Positions 1 through 6,449 of a stretch of 12,263 nucleotides of DNA are shown in pieces. Numbering within the stretch: position 1 is the stretch's first letter; the number at the start of each line of letters is the position of its first letter. Below the pieces are notes generated by a model. That model made no database searches, was not told the origin of the DNA, and saw only the letters and a program-made list of their open reading frames with translations. The stretch is from Bdellovibrionales bacterium (GTDB lineage Bacteria; Bdellovibrionota; Bdellovibrionia; Bdellovibrionales; UBA1609): the NCBI GenBank assembly GCA_026648125.1, contig JAPKGD010000016.1:1-12263 (forward strand), in the 5' to 3' direction. A program made the translations under genes and the position numbers.

Positions 1-87
1 GGTCATGCCGAGATGCTGAAGGACTGGAACACCCGCCTCCGCCAGATCACGGACGCCTACCACCGCCGCGGCGAGTACGCCGAGTAG
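1..87 (+). CDS. C-terminal fragment of an unidentified protein
   Basis: The first frame is open from the window edge for 28 codons to a TAG stop at 85-87. The fragment is charged and rich in Arg, Glu, His and Tyr (it ends RRGEYAE). Codon third positions are almost all G or C, matching the rest of the foreign-looking segment. It is too short to assign to a family and no function is proposed. It belongs with the G+C-rich segment and not with the rimO genome. Confidence 0.45.
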   Translation, partial: GHAEMLKDWNTRLRQITDAYHRRGEYAE

Positions 88-108
88 CACGCACCTCCTC
101 GACCACCG

Positions 109-134
109 CCCCGCGCGGGTGCCACCCGCCGGGG
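109..134 (+). terminator. Strong G+C-rich hairpin between the partial gene and the next ORF
   Basis: Two arms pair CCCCG (109-113) with CGGGG (130-134) and GCGGGT (115-120) with ACCCGC (124-129), giving 11 base pairs with a single bulged C at 114 and a 3-base loop GCC. It starts 21 bases after the stop codon at 85-87. No T-run follows, so it would be a rho-independent-like or attenuating stem at best. Its composition matches the foreign segment. Confidence 0.35.
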
Positions 135-188
135 CTCGGGGCCGTAGGGGGCGGCACAGGGCCGCTCCCACCACAGGAGCCCCGAACG

Positions 189-1730
189 ATGACCCTCTCC
201 GACACCCACCTGATGGTCCTGAACGCCGCCGCTTCGCGCGAGGACAAGCTGGTGACCAAGCACAAGCGGCTGCCCGGCGCATCGCTGCAGAAGGTGTGCG
301 CCGACTTCTACGAGCCGTTCGCCGATTGGATAGTGAATGAACTCGAGGAGGCGACGAAGGCCATCGCTCTCGGAGGAAACCGTTTCAAGGACAAGTGTTG
401 CCCCAAAAATTTGATTGATACCGAGATTATGTTGGGTTCGCTGATTAAAGATGGCTATGAGGTTGTTGAAGATCCGTCGCTCGCCGATACCGTTGTAGTG
501 AACACCTGTGGCTTTGTGGATGATGCCAAACAGGAATCGATTGAAAAGATTCTGGAAATGTCACAGCTCAAAGAGCAGGGTCTTCTCAAAAAGCTCGTAG
601 TGGCAGGCTGTCTTACGCAAAGATACAAGGATGATCTTGTCGAGGGCTTGCCTGAGGCAGATTTGTTTGTTGGCTCGGGCCAGTTTCAAAATCTCCCGAA
701 AATTCTAAAAGATTCCTTTGCGGGCAACAAAGAGAAGAAGTTCTTTCATCTCCCCACTTACTTACAGGAGATTGACACGCCTCGAGTGAATTCTCAGCCT
801 CGCCATCGAGCGTATTTAAAAATTTCGGAGGGGTGTAAGAAGAGATGTGCCTTTTGTGCAATTCCTTTGATTCGGGGCGACCTTCAGTCGAGAAGACACG
901 AGGCCATTTTGGCAGAAGCCAAGCTTCTTGTCGCTGGAGGGGTTAAGGAGCTGATCGTAATTTCTCATGATTTCACCGATTTTGGCTGGGATTTGAGAAA
1001 AGCGGATCCCTCGGCAACAGAAACACCAGTAAGTCTTTTACGGCTGTTGGCAGACGAGTCGGGAGCGGAGTGGATTCGGGTTCTCTACCTATACCCCGAC
1101 GGAGCCTCAGCTGAGCTCGTCGAACTGATGAAGACGCGAAAAAACCTGGCAAAGTATTTCGATATGCCGCTTCAGCACATCAGTGACAGTGTGTTGAAAA
1201 GGATGAATCGGCGCATGACCCGGGATCAAATTGAAGAAGCCCTGGAGCGAATTCGCCAGAATATTCCGGATGCGGTCATACGAACCCAATTCATCGTGGG
1301 CTTTCCAGGTGAAACTGAGGCCGATTTTCAAGAGCTTATGGAATTTGTTGAAAAGCAGCGCTTTGATCGGGTTGGCTGCTTTATGTACTCACAGGAAGAA
1401 AACACCAAGGCGGGCGGCTTACCAGATCAGGTAGATGAAGAGACCAAGCAGAGAAGGCACGACGCCCTCATGGAGCTCCAATTGGGCATTAGCAGGGCCA
1501 AGCATCGAGAAATGATAGGAAGAGTCGTCCCTGTCCTTGTGGAAGGGGTTAGCGAGGAGACGGAACTCCTTCTTGTTGGCCGCAACTCCCAGCAGGCTCC
1601 AGAGATAGATGGCGTGACCTACATTAACGAGGGGTCCGCCTCTCCTGGCGAAATTGTAAATGTGGAGATTGTTGACGCGCACGACTATGATCTGGTGGGC
1701 AGAATTGTCGACTCCGGCCTGCCGCAGTAA
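189..1730 (+). CDS. rimO: Hybrid ORF: foreign N-terminus fused in frame to RimO, ribosomal protein S12 methylthiotransferase
   Basis: Residues from about 70 onward are RimO, the radical-SAM enzyme that methylthiolates an Asp of ribosomal protein S12 (RpsL). The three UPF0004-domain cysteines that bind one [4Fe-4S] cluster are present (C71 in CPKN, C107 in NTCGF, C141 in AGCL). The radical-SAM CxxxCxxC is C216, C220, C223, and a TRAM-like domain occupies roughly the last 70 residues. Family members normally begin with a short strand ending SLGCPKN; here the residues before C71 are unrelated. The ORF opens at ATG 189 with an AGGAG ribosome site at 175-179, inside G+C-rich DNA. Residues 1-47 faintly resemble the start of DUF3489 proteins (LSDT...LNAAASRED), a weak impression only. 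The native rimO start and about the first ten codons are therefore missing. An in-frame GTG at 333 is another possible start. RimO identity is secure; the fused start is probably not a real gene structure. Confidence 0.85.
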   Translation: MTLSDTHLMVLNAAASREDKLVTKHKRLPGASLQKVCADFYEPFADWIVNELEEATKAIALGGNRFKDKCCPKNLIDTEIMLGSLIKDGYEVVEDPSLADTVVVNTCGFVDDAKQESIEKILEMSQLKEQGLLKKLVVAGCLTQRYKDDLVEGLPEADLFVGSGQFQNLPKILKDSFAGNKEKKFFHLPTYLQEIDTPRVNSQPRHRAYLKISEGCKKRCAFCAIPLIRGDLQSRRHEAILAEAKLLVAGGVKELIVISHDFTDFGWDLRKADPSATETPVSLLRLLADESGAEWIRVLYLYPDGASAELVELMKTRKNLAKYFDMPLQHISDSVLKRMNRRMTRDQIEEALERIRQNIPDAVIRTQFIVGFPGETEADFQELMEFVEKQRFDRVGCFMYSQEENTKAGGLPDQVDEETKQRRHDALMELQLGISRAKHREMIGRVVPVLVEGVSEETELLLVGRNSQQAPEIDGVTYINEGSASPGEIVNVEIVDAHDYDLVGRIVDSGLPQ

Positions 1731-1755
1731 CCATAGGTAATGACTGGACATACTG

Positions 1756-1784
1756 TTGACAACTGCGCTGCGTCCTGATGCAAT
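1756..1784 (+). promoter_or_regulatory. Candidate sigma70-type promoter in the convergent gap
   Basis: A perfect -35 hexamer TTGACA (1756-1761) is followed after 17 bases by TGCAAT (1779-1784), a 4/6 match to TATAAT. Transcription would start near 1791, about 23 bases before the GTG of the small hydrophobic ORF at 1814. No other + strand gene lies between here and 6440, so the promoter would serve only that ORF or a small RNA. Confidence 0.35.
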
Positions 1785-1813
1785 AATTGTGTTGGGTATA
1801 TGGGAGGGGCATC

Positions 1814-1894
1814 GTGCTTTTGTCAGCGAACGTCGTGATGTTATTTGTCACATCTGTAGTTATCTTTTTTGTCGTAAACGTATTGGTGAACTGA
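1814..1894 (+). CDS. Putative 26-residue hydrophobic small protein
   Basis: A GTG-initiated ORF of 26 codons ending in TGA (1892-1894) encodes an almost entirely apolar peptide, mostly Val, Leu and Phe with one Ile, that contains the run MLFVTSVVIFFVVNVLV. This is long enough for one membrane span and has no charged residue. A purine-rich ribosome site GGGAGGGG (1802-1809) lies four bases upstream, a TTGACA promoter candidate is at 1756, and a hairpin begins four bases after the stop. The order promoter, ribosome site, ORF, hairpin resembles a self-contained small-protein or type I toxin-like unit. I recognise no family, and a chance hydrophobic ORF in T-rich DNA remains quite possible. Confidence 0.3.
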   Translation: MLLSANVVMLFVTSVVIFFVVNVLVN

Positions 1895-1897
1895 TTA

Positions 1898-1919
1898 TTG
1901 CCGGTATTATAACCGGCAA
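1898..1919. terminator. 8-bp hairpin between convergent genes
   Basis: TTGCCGGT (1898-1905) pairs perfectly with ACCGGCAA (1912-1919) around the six-base loop ATTATA. It lies between the ends of the + strand units and the stop of hpt on the - strand, where a bidirectional terminator is expected. Neither strand carries a proper T-run after the stem, so as an intrinsic terminator it would be weak. Confidence 0.4.
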
Positions 1920-1955
1920 AAGCTGCCTACTGCGTTTAATCGAGCTCAGAATTTT

Positions 1956-2471
1956 CTACTGAGCAAAGTTATAAATATCTTTGTAGTTTCGACCCAATTC
2001 ATCGCTATCCATTCCATAACCGATCACGAAGCGATCTTCGATGGTGGTGCCCACATAATCTGGGCGAATGGGCAACTCTCGTCGAGCAGGCTTATCAAGA
2101 AGTGCAACGATCTTACATGAAGCAGGCTCAGAGGCGAGCAAGCGAGTTTTTAAAAAGCTAAGAGTTCTTCCTGCATCAATGATCTCTTCAACAATGATCA
2201 CATGCTTTCCGCGAATATCGGTGGAAATATCTTTGATGATTCGGCAGCCTTCTCCTTTCGGAGAGGTAACCTGAACAAAATCAATTTGCTGAGGAATTTG
2301 AATCTTTCGCACCAGATCCGCAAAAAAGCTCACGGAGCCTTTTAGTGGACAAATCATGACAAGCTCTTTGCCTTCGTAATCTCGCTCAATCTCTCTCGCA
2401 AGAACTGAAACCATCGACTTGATTTCATCTTCGGTAATCAGTGGGACCATTCCGCTTCTCATGAGTGCCAT
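1956..2471 (-). CDS. hpt: Hypoxanthine (guanine) phosphoribosyltransferase
   Basis: The 171-residue product is a type I phosphoribosyltransferase of the HPRT family, which salvages hypoxanthine or guanine with PRPP to IMP or GMP in the cytoplasm. Visible motifs are PLKGS (residues 42-46; the Lys-Gly contacts pyrophosphate), the PRPP loop VEEIIDAGRTL (94-104) with the catalytic-base Asp at 99, and the C-terminal DYVGTTI...FVIGYGMD block. The loop reads Glu-Glu where most HPRTs have Glu-Asp. The open frame extends upstream to 2594, but ATG 2471 is chosen because an AAGGGAG ribosome site precedes it by six bases, the resulting length fits the family, and the extension overlaps the upstream TPR gene. 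It is the last gene of the minus-strand cluster, 11 bases after the TPR stop. Confidence 0.92.
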   Translation of the reverse strand: MALMRSGMVPLITEDEIKSMVSVLAREIERDYEGKELVMICPLKGSVSFFADLVRKIQIPQQIDFVQVTSPKGEGCRIIKDISTDIRGKHVIIVEEIIDAGRTLSFLKTRLLASEPASCKIVALLDKPARRELPIRPDYVGTTIEDRFVIGYGMDSDELGRNYKDIYNFAQ

Positions 2472-2477
2472 AGGACT

Positions 2478-2484
2478 CTCCCTT
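2478..2484 (-). promoter_or_regulatory. Ribosome site that sets the hpt start
   Basis: On the minus strand this reads AAGGGAG, six bases before ATG 2471. It overlaps the stop codon of the upstream TPR gene (2483-2485), consistent with translational coupling. It argues against the longer open frame that reaches 2594. Confidence 0.7.
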
Positions 2485-3226
2485 ATAAATCGATCGTTGC
2501 GCTCGAATCTCGAGTTACAGTTGCTGCCTGAGCAAGATCTAATAATCTTTTTGCTTCTGAGTTCTCTGGAGATCTTTGTAGTACTCGCTCCCACTCTTCA
2601 ACGGCGGCGGCGATATCTCCCGATTCATACATAATCACTCCCAATTTTAGACGTGCGCCCACAAACGAGGGGTATTGGTTTATTAGCGTGCGCAGCTCCT
2701 TTTGTGCTCGGTGGGCTTCGCCCAATCGAATCAAAGTCTCAACCACTTTCATAGTTAACTCAGGTTTCCGATTCGAAAGTGTAAGGGCTTTGTAATACTG
2801 TTCCAGGGCTTCTAAATAGCGCTGATAGCGAAAGTAAAGTTCGCCAAGTTCGTCGTGCTTAACGGCCAATTTTTCGTTGATGTAGGGATCTTCTTTCGCG
2901 GCTCCCTTTGAAAGGAGACGTCGGGCCTCATCAAATACCTTTTTGCCCTCATCGTATCGGCCAAGGTCATTGAGAATGATGCTTAAGCCTACGCTGGCAT
3001 CGGTGTAGCTTGGGTCGATTTCTAAGGCACGGCGAAAAGCTCGAATCGCTTTATTAAACTTTCCTTGATCGTAATAGATTGTCCCAAGCATGTGAAAAAT
3101 CTCACGGTCCTTGGCGCCCTTTAAGATCAACTGATTGAGGAGAGGTTCCGCGGCGGTATAGCGGCCCGCACGAAAAAGTTCCTTCGCCGAAGAAAACAGG
3201 TCGTCATGTCCTGAATCAGTCTGCAT
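2483..3226 (-). CDS. Tetratricopeptide-repeat protein
   Basis: The 247-residue product is built almost wholly from TPR-like helical pairs. About six repeats run from residue 9 to 225, with clear examples in LGTIYYDQGKFNKAIRAF, LGELYFRYQRYLEALEQYY and LGVIMYESGDIAAAVEEW. There is no signal peptide or membrane segment with this start, so it is probably a cytoplasmic scaffold; its partner cannot be named. ATG 3226 is preferred over the upstream ATG at 3277 because a near-perfect AAGGAGG lies six bases before it. With this start it overlaps the bamD stop by 11 bases. The cluster position between bamD and hpt suggests co-expression with both but does not define a function. Confidence 0.88.
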   Translation of the reverse strand: MQTDSGHDDLFSSAKELFRAGRYTAAEPLLNQLILKGAKDREIFHMLGTIYYDQGKFNKAIRAFRRALEIDPSYTDASVGLSIILNDLGRYDEGKKVFDEARRLLSKGAAKEDPYINEKLAVKHDELGELYFRYQRYLEALEQYYKALTLSNRKPELTMKVVETLIRLGEAHRAQKELRTLINQYPSFVGARLKLGVIMYESGDIAAAVEEWERVLQRSPENSEAKRLLDLAQAATVTRDSSATIDL

Positions 3227-3953
3227 CGATCGCCTCCTTGGCTTCTTTCGCTTCTTTGCTGTCCGCAAATTGTGCATTCAATTTTTGCAAATATAAGTTC
3301 GCCTTAGTCATATCACTATTTCTCTTTGCTGAAATTGCAGCGCCCTTTAGGGCTCGGGCCAGCCCCGAAGTATTGGGAAATTTTTCCGCGGCACCTTCGT
3401 AACGTCCGAGGGCACTGTCGAATTTGCCCCGCTTAAAGTAAAAATCTGCGATGTAAAGTTCCTTTTGCGCAAGCATATCGAGAAGCTTTTGTTTTTGCTC
3501 CTTAGATGGCGTTGCAAACTCACTATTGGGAAAGGAACTCACCACTTCATCAAAATAGAGCATGGACTTATCTGCTAAACTCAAGTCTCGGTCGATGGTT
3601 TCAGGAAGTTGATGATAGAGGCTCATGCCGAGTCTGTAAGTGACATAGTCAGAGCGCGGGTGGGCCGGATGAAGCTCCTTAAAGGTTTCATACGCCGCCT
3701 GAGCCTCGGCGTACTCCTCCCGCTTGTAATTGATATCAGCAATTCTCAATTTGGCTTCTGTGGCGAGACTGCTGTAGGGGAATTTGTTTTTGACCTGTTG
3801 AAATTGGGCAATGGCCTCTTCGTAGCGCTCGTCCTTTTCGTAACGTTCAGCCACGGCAAAGGCGCCTTCGGCCGTTGACGAATCCAGCTTTGGGCCCGAT
3901 GAGCAGCCTACGAATACAACGGACATCAACAACAATGCGACGCGAAAAATCAT
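3216..3953 (-). CDS. bamD: BamD, outer-membrane protein assembly lipoprotein
   Basis: This 245-residue lipoprotein matches BamD, the essential TPR-type component of the BAM complex that inserts beta-barrel proteins into the outer membrane. The N-terminus MIFRVALLLMSVVFVGC is a lipoprotein signal with lipobox FVGC and lipidated Cys17. TPR-like repeats follow: ERYEEAIAQFQQVKNKFP, then EEYAEAQAAYETFKELHP. The family-typical middle is also present (ETIDRDLSLADKS, then FDEVVSSFPNSEF, then ELYIADFYFKRG). Length is that of the family. ATG 3953 lacks a ribosome site; a promoter-like pair (TTGACC, 17 bases, TAGACT) ends just six bases upstream, suggesting a leaderless transcript. It begins the second half of the minus-strand cluster, 51 bases after the permease gene. 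Confidence 0.93.
   Translation of the reverse strand: MIFRVALLLMSVVFVGCSSGPKLDSSTAEGAFAVAERYEKDERYEEAIAQFQQVKNKFPYSSLATEAKLRIADINYKREEYAEAQAAYETFKELHPAHPRSDYVTYRLGMSLYHQLPETIDRDLSLADKSMLYFDEVVSSFPNSEFATPSKEQKQKLLDMLAQKELYIADFYFKRGKFDSALGRYEGAAEKFPNTSGLARALKGAAISAKRNSDMTKANLYLQKLNAQFADSKEAKEAKEAIDAD
3233..3239 (-). promoter_or_regulatory. Strong ribosome site for the TPR gene
   Basis: The minus strand reads AAGGAGG with a six-base gap to ATG 3226. It lies inside the 3' end of bamD, so the TPR protein is probably translated in coupling with BamD. It decides the start at 3226 against the ATG at 3277. Confidence 0.75.
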
Positions 3954-3959
3954 AGCGGC

Positions 3960-3988
3960 AGTCTACCTAGAGCCAACAACCTGGTCAA
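3960..3988 (-). promoter_or_regulatory. Candidate promoter of bamD, leaderless geometry
   Basis: On the minus strand a -35-like TTGACC (3983-3988) is separated by 17 bases from a -10-like TAGACT (3960-3965, 4/6). The start codon ATG (3953-3951) comes six bases after the -10, so transcription would begin at or within a base or two of the A of ATG. No ribosome site is seen. It sits in the largest gap of the minus-strand cluster and would give bamD, the TPR gene and hpt an independent promoter. Confidence 0.4.
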
Positions 3989-4004
3989 TCGTGCTCGCAG
4001 GGTC

Positions 4005-5072
4005 TCAGACGCGATAGTCAGTTAAATATCGAAATACGGTCCCTATTGTCACCTTGAGGGCACTCGCTACGGGGATTGAAATGAGCATGCCGAGCACGCC
4101 CATAACTTGGGCACCTATAATAATCACCACAATGACCGTGACAGGGTGGAGGTCCACAATTTTGGCCACCACGACCGGAATAATAAAGGCCGCATCAATG
4201 AGTTGGGCTACAAAATAGACAAGCAAGACAAGTGACATCTCAACCGCCGACGCGCCATTAACCATGGCGATGAGGACCGCTGGAATCGTACCGATCACAG
4301 GGCCGACGTAAGGGATGAGATTAGTGATCGCCGCAAATGCGGCGAGGACCTCTGCGAATGGAAATGAAATCATCCAAAGGCCAAGCCAGGTGACAAAGCC
4401 GACGATGGCCGCCTCCATAAGGCGGGCTCTTACGAACTGCCCCATCTGGTCGTTGATTTGGTGATAAATATTGTAGGTCAACTCAAACAGATTGTTGGGA
4501 ACCAGAGCGAGCAAGGTGCGAGAAAAGTGGCGACCATCTTTGATCATAAAAAAGGCTAAAAACGGAGCGAGCAATAGCACCGTAAACAATTTTTTGAAAA
4601 TCTGGGGAAGAGCTCCAAAAACCTGTTCAGTGGCAGGCATGACTCGCTCTTGAATGAGGTCGGAAACGTCAATATCAACCCCAATACCTTGGAGGAAGCG
4701 CATCTTGACTTGCAATGACTCCACAAGGCGCGTGATCCCGGCCATATACTTGGGTAAATCCGTCTGCATGATTTGCACCCGTTCAACAAGCATAGGCAGA
4801 GTCAGATAAATCGTCAGGCCCAACAAAACACCAATTGTCACAAACAAAGTTGTCGTCGCCAAAACTCGGTCGACCCCTCGACGCTCGAGATAATTGACGA
4901 GTGGACCAATGAGGTAGCTGAACACAAAAGACAAAAGGCAAGACACCAGCATGTTTTCAACTTTGACGACGATAAGCAGGGCCAACGCGAGAACGCTCAA
5001 AAATGCGCCAAGGCGAATGAGGCTTTGCCGGCGAAGGATCTGCTCTCGTGAAGCCGGAGAATTCACTGCCAT
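4005..5072 (-). CDS. AI-2E family (PerM/UPF0118) inner-membrane transporter
   Basis: The 355-residue product has the AI-2E family layout. Three membrane spans occupy about residues 20-95. A soluble stretch of about 65 residues follows, then a further group of spans to the C-terminus. Family-typical motifs are APFLAFFMIKDG before the central loop and NLIPYVGPVIGTIPAVLIA in the later spans. Members are proposed exporters or exchangers of varied small molecules (autoinducer-2, Na+/H+); the substrate cannot be told here. The start ATG 5072 has GGAGAAG about seven bases upstream, inside the end of the preceding gene, which it follows after one base. It is likely co-translated with the cyclic-nucleotide-binding protein. 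Confidence 0.9.
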   Translation of the reverse strand: MAVNSPASREQILRRQSLIRLGAFLSVLALALLIVVKVENMLVSCLLSFVFSYLIGPLVNYLERRGVDRVLATTTLFVTIGVLLGLTIYLTLPMLVERVQIMQTDLPKYMAGITRLVESLQVKMRFLQGIGVDIDVSDLIQERVMPATEQVFGALPQIFKKLFTVLLLAPFLAFFMIKDGRHFSRTLLALVPNNLFELTYNIYHQINDQMGQFVRARLMEAAIVGFVTWLGLWMISFPFAEVLAAFAAITNLIPYVGPVIGTIPAVLIAMVNGASAVEMSLVLLVYFVAQLIDAAFIIPVVVAKIVDLHPVTVIVVIIIGAQVMGVLGMLISIPVASALKVTIGTVFRYLTDYRV

Positions 5073-5073
5073 T

Positions 5074-5616
5074 TTAAGGCTTCTCCATTTGGCGACGCAT
5101 TTCGCGCTTGAGTTCCGTCACCTTCACCGTGGTCTCTTTGAGACGTTTGCCAAGAACTTCAGCGAGACGAGTGACAATCTTAACTCCCGTTGAAGGGTTT
5201 CTTTCAACGATCTCAATGAGATCTGGCTTAAAAAAACCAATCAAGGTGGTTTCGACGCTGGTCACTGCAGTAGCAGTTCTTCTTCCATTTTCTTCAACCA
5301 GCGAAAGTTCGCCAAAAAAATCACCGACACCTAGACGGGTCACAAAAACCGTTTGCTTTTCGGGCTTATCGGCCGGGATATCTTCTACCAAAATGTCGAT
5401 TGAGCCACTGGCGATAAGATACATTCCCACGCCAATTTCTCCTTGGCGAAAAACGACCTCTCCGGGACGGTAATTTCGAACGTGGACCATTTCCTTCACA
5501 AATTTGAGCTCAGCTTTAGTCAGGGTCTCAAAAAGATAGTTCTCTCCCAGAATATGGAGGAGATCTCGGCCTCGTTCAGAGCGTTTAAAGATATTGTCCC
5601 AGATAAAATTCACCAT
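5074..5616 (-). CDS. Stand-alone cyclic-nucleotide-binding domain protein (CRP-like sensor without DNA-binding domain)
   Basis: The 180-residue protein is a single CAP_ED-type domain. After an N-terminal helix it shows RPGEVVFRQGE (50-60), the strand-turn MYLIASGSIDI (65-75) and a phosphate-binding cassette FGELSL (101-106) through R113-T114-A115-T116. The Gly-Glu and Arg that hold the cyclic phosphate are in place, so ligand binding is plausible. The C-terminal 40 residues are charged helix (KRLKETTVKVTELKREMRRQ), and no helix-turn-helix follows, so it is not a transcription factor by itself. It may gate a partner protein. Its start overlaps the TPR-SH3 gene by seven bases and lacks a good ribosome site, indicating coupling; its stop is one base from the permease start. 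Confidence 0.88.
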   Translation of the reverse strand: MVNFIWDNIFKRSERGRDLLHILGENYLFETLTKAELKFVKEMVHVRNYRPGEVVFRQGEIGVGMYLIASGSIDILVEDIPADKPEKQTVFVTRLGVGDFFGELSLVEENGRRTATAVTSVETTLIGFFKPDLIEIVERNPSTGVKIVTRLAEVLGKRLKETTVKVTELKREMRRQMEKP

Positions 5617-6413
5617 ATTGGCATTCCAGAGGTTTGAAAAAGGGAAGCTTCAGGCACCCATCCCGTCATTCCACCGGGATCGTGAATTTGTGTCCAGCCC
5701 TTTTTTGATTGTCTCAACATCACATCGCTGCCTTCTCGAAGTTCAAAGAGTGAGCTGCTTGCTTCGCTTGGGCCACTGCGCACGCTCACTGAAGTAATGG
5801 CAGTTCCTCGTGGAATCGACCGTTCCACCGCTTTAAGAGTCGTCATGACAAGAGATCCGATAAATAAAAGACTCAGGAGGGCCCCAGCCCAAGGCAACTC
5901 TGGGAGGGGAAGCTCCTTTTGTAAGGCCTTGCGACGTCGACCCAGATAACTCACCATTGGCCATCCGCCCAAAACGAGAAATATGAGGGTCATTCCCAAC
6001 ATGGTATTCAAACTGACGTGACCGAGAACTTTCTGTCGGAGCCCTTCTAGCCATAACGAATCATCGGGGGCCCGAAGCTGCATGGATCTGGTTGCATAGG
6101 CGAGAGCACTTCGAGCTTCAGAAAAGGTGGGGTCGATCACCAACGCTCTGCGCCACAAGCCCACGGCAAGGCCTCTCTTTCCAGACTGAAAGGAGGCCAA
6201 ACCCCAATTCAGTAAAAGAGGTGTACTTAGGGGCTCCTTGGCAAAAAGAGCAGCATAGGCCTCTGCAGATTCAGCATATTTTCCGGTGAGGTAGAGCTGG
6301 TTGGCGTTGGAGAACTGCTGCTCCTCGCTGAGCGAGGGAAGAGTGGGATCTTGGGCCTCAAGGTTAAAGGCGTAAGAGAGAAGTACGACTAATAAAAACC
6401 GAAAAAAATTCAT
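5610..6413 (-). CDS. Envelope protein with TPR and SH3-like domains (BatE-like architecture)
   Basis: The 267-residue product begins with a signal-like segment (residues 1-20, possible cleavage after LEA). TPR-like repeats follow (about 33-105), then a membrane span (137-157), the short basic loop RRRKALQK (159-166), a second span (175-193) and an SH3-like domain (about 200-262) ending in GGMTGWVPEASLF. The positive-inside rule places both the TPR and SH3 parts in the periplasm, the latter possibly touching peptidoglycan. The order TPR, membrane, SH3 resembles BatE proteins, but no BatA-BatD partner is present here, so that name is not adopted. It is the first gene of the minus-strand cluster. 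ATG 6413 has no ribosome site, and a promoter candidate ends seven bases upstream. Confidence 0.85.
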   Translation of the reverse strand: MNFFRFLLVVLLSYAFNLEAQDPTLPSLSEEQQFSNANQLYLTGKYAESAEAYAALFAKEPLSTPLLLNWGLASFQSGKRGLAVGLWRRALVIDPTFSEARSALAYATRSMQLRAPDDSLWLEGLRQKVLGHVSLNTMLGMTLIFLVLGGWPMVSYLGRRRKALQKELPLPELPWAGALLSLLFIGSLVMTTLKAVERSIPRGTAITSVSVRSGPSEASSSLFELREGSDVMLRQSKKGWTQIHDPGGMTGWVPEASLFQTSGMPIW

Positions 6414-6420
6414 CTCGACT

Positions 6421-6449
6421 AGTCTAAGGAGGTGGCCCCTTGGTGTCTA
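6421..6449 (-). promoter_or_regulatory. Candidate promoter of the minus-strand cluster, leaderless geometry
   Basis: The minus strand reads TAGACA (6444-6449; 5/6 match to TTGACA), a 17-base spacer, and TAGACT (6421-6426; 4/6). The start codon of the TPR-SH3 gene follows seven bases later with no ribosome site. The -10 sequence and spacing match the bamD promoter candidate. Confidence 0.45.

Larger units (their letters stand above)
1..395. other. G+C-rich segment of foreign composition at the window edge
   Basis: This stretch differs from everything downstream. In the ORF that starts at 189, 44 of the first 48 codons end in G or C, 15 of the next 21 do (to about base 395), and only 11 of the following 26 do once recognisable RimO sequence begins. 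The change coincides with the loss of the RimO N-terminus, so the join probably lies at about 330-400, with the RimO side starting at about 396-400. No inverted terminal repeat, transposase or tRNA target is visible. It could be a misassembled or contaminant end, or a genuine recombination junction; I favour an assembly chimera. Confidence 0.7.

Noticed and set aside
47..265. Overlapping minus-strand open frames in the G+C-rich edge
   Set aside because: Long spurious frames are expected in such G+C-rich DNA; they overlap each other and the plus-strand ORF and show no motif.
1..395. Mobile-element end or attachment site at the G+C-rich edge
   Set aside because: No transposase, integrase, terminal inverted repeat, target duplication or tRNA gene was seen; the hairpin at 109-134 is internal and not at the junction.
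1419..1751. 110-codon minus-strand frame over the end of rimO
   Set aside because: It is antisense to the conserved RimO C-terminal region and has no ribosome site or recognisable domain.
2472..2594. Longer N-terminus for hypoxanthine phosphoribosyltransferase
   Set aside because: It would overlap the TPR gene by more than 100 bases, and a good ribosome site places the start at 2471 with normal family length.
5610..6413. Calling the TPR-SH3 protein BatE
   Set aside because: Domain order is similar, but no BatA, BatB, BatC or BatD gene is adjacent and the similarity is only architectural.
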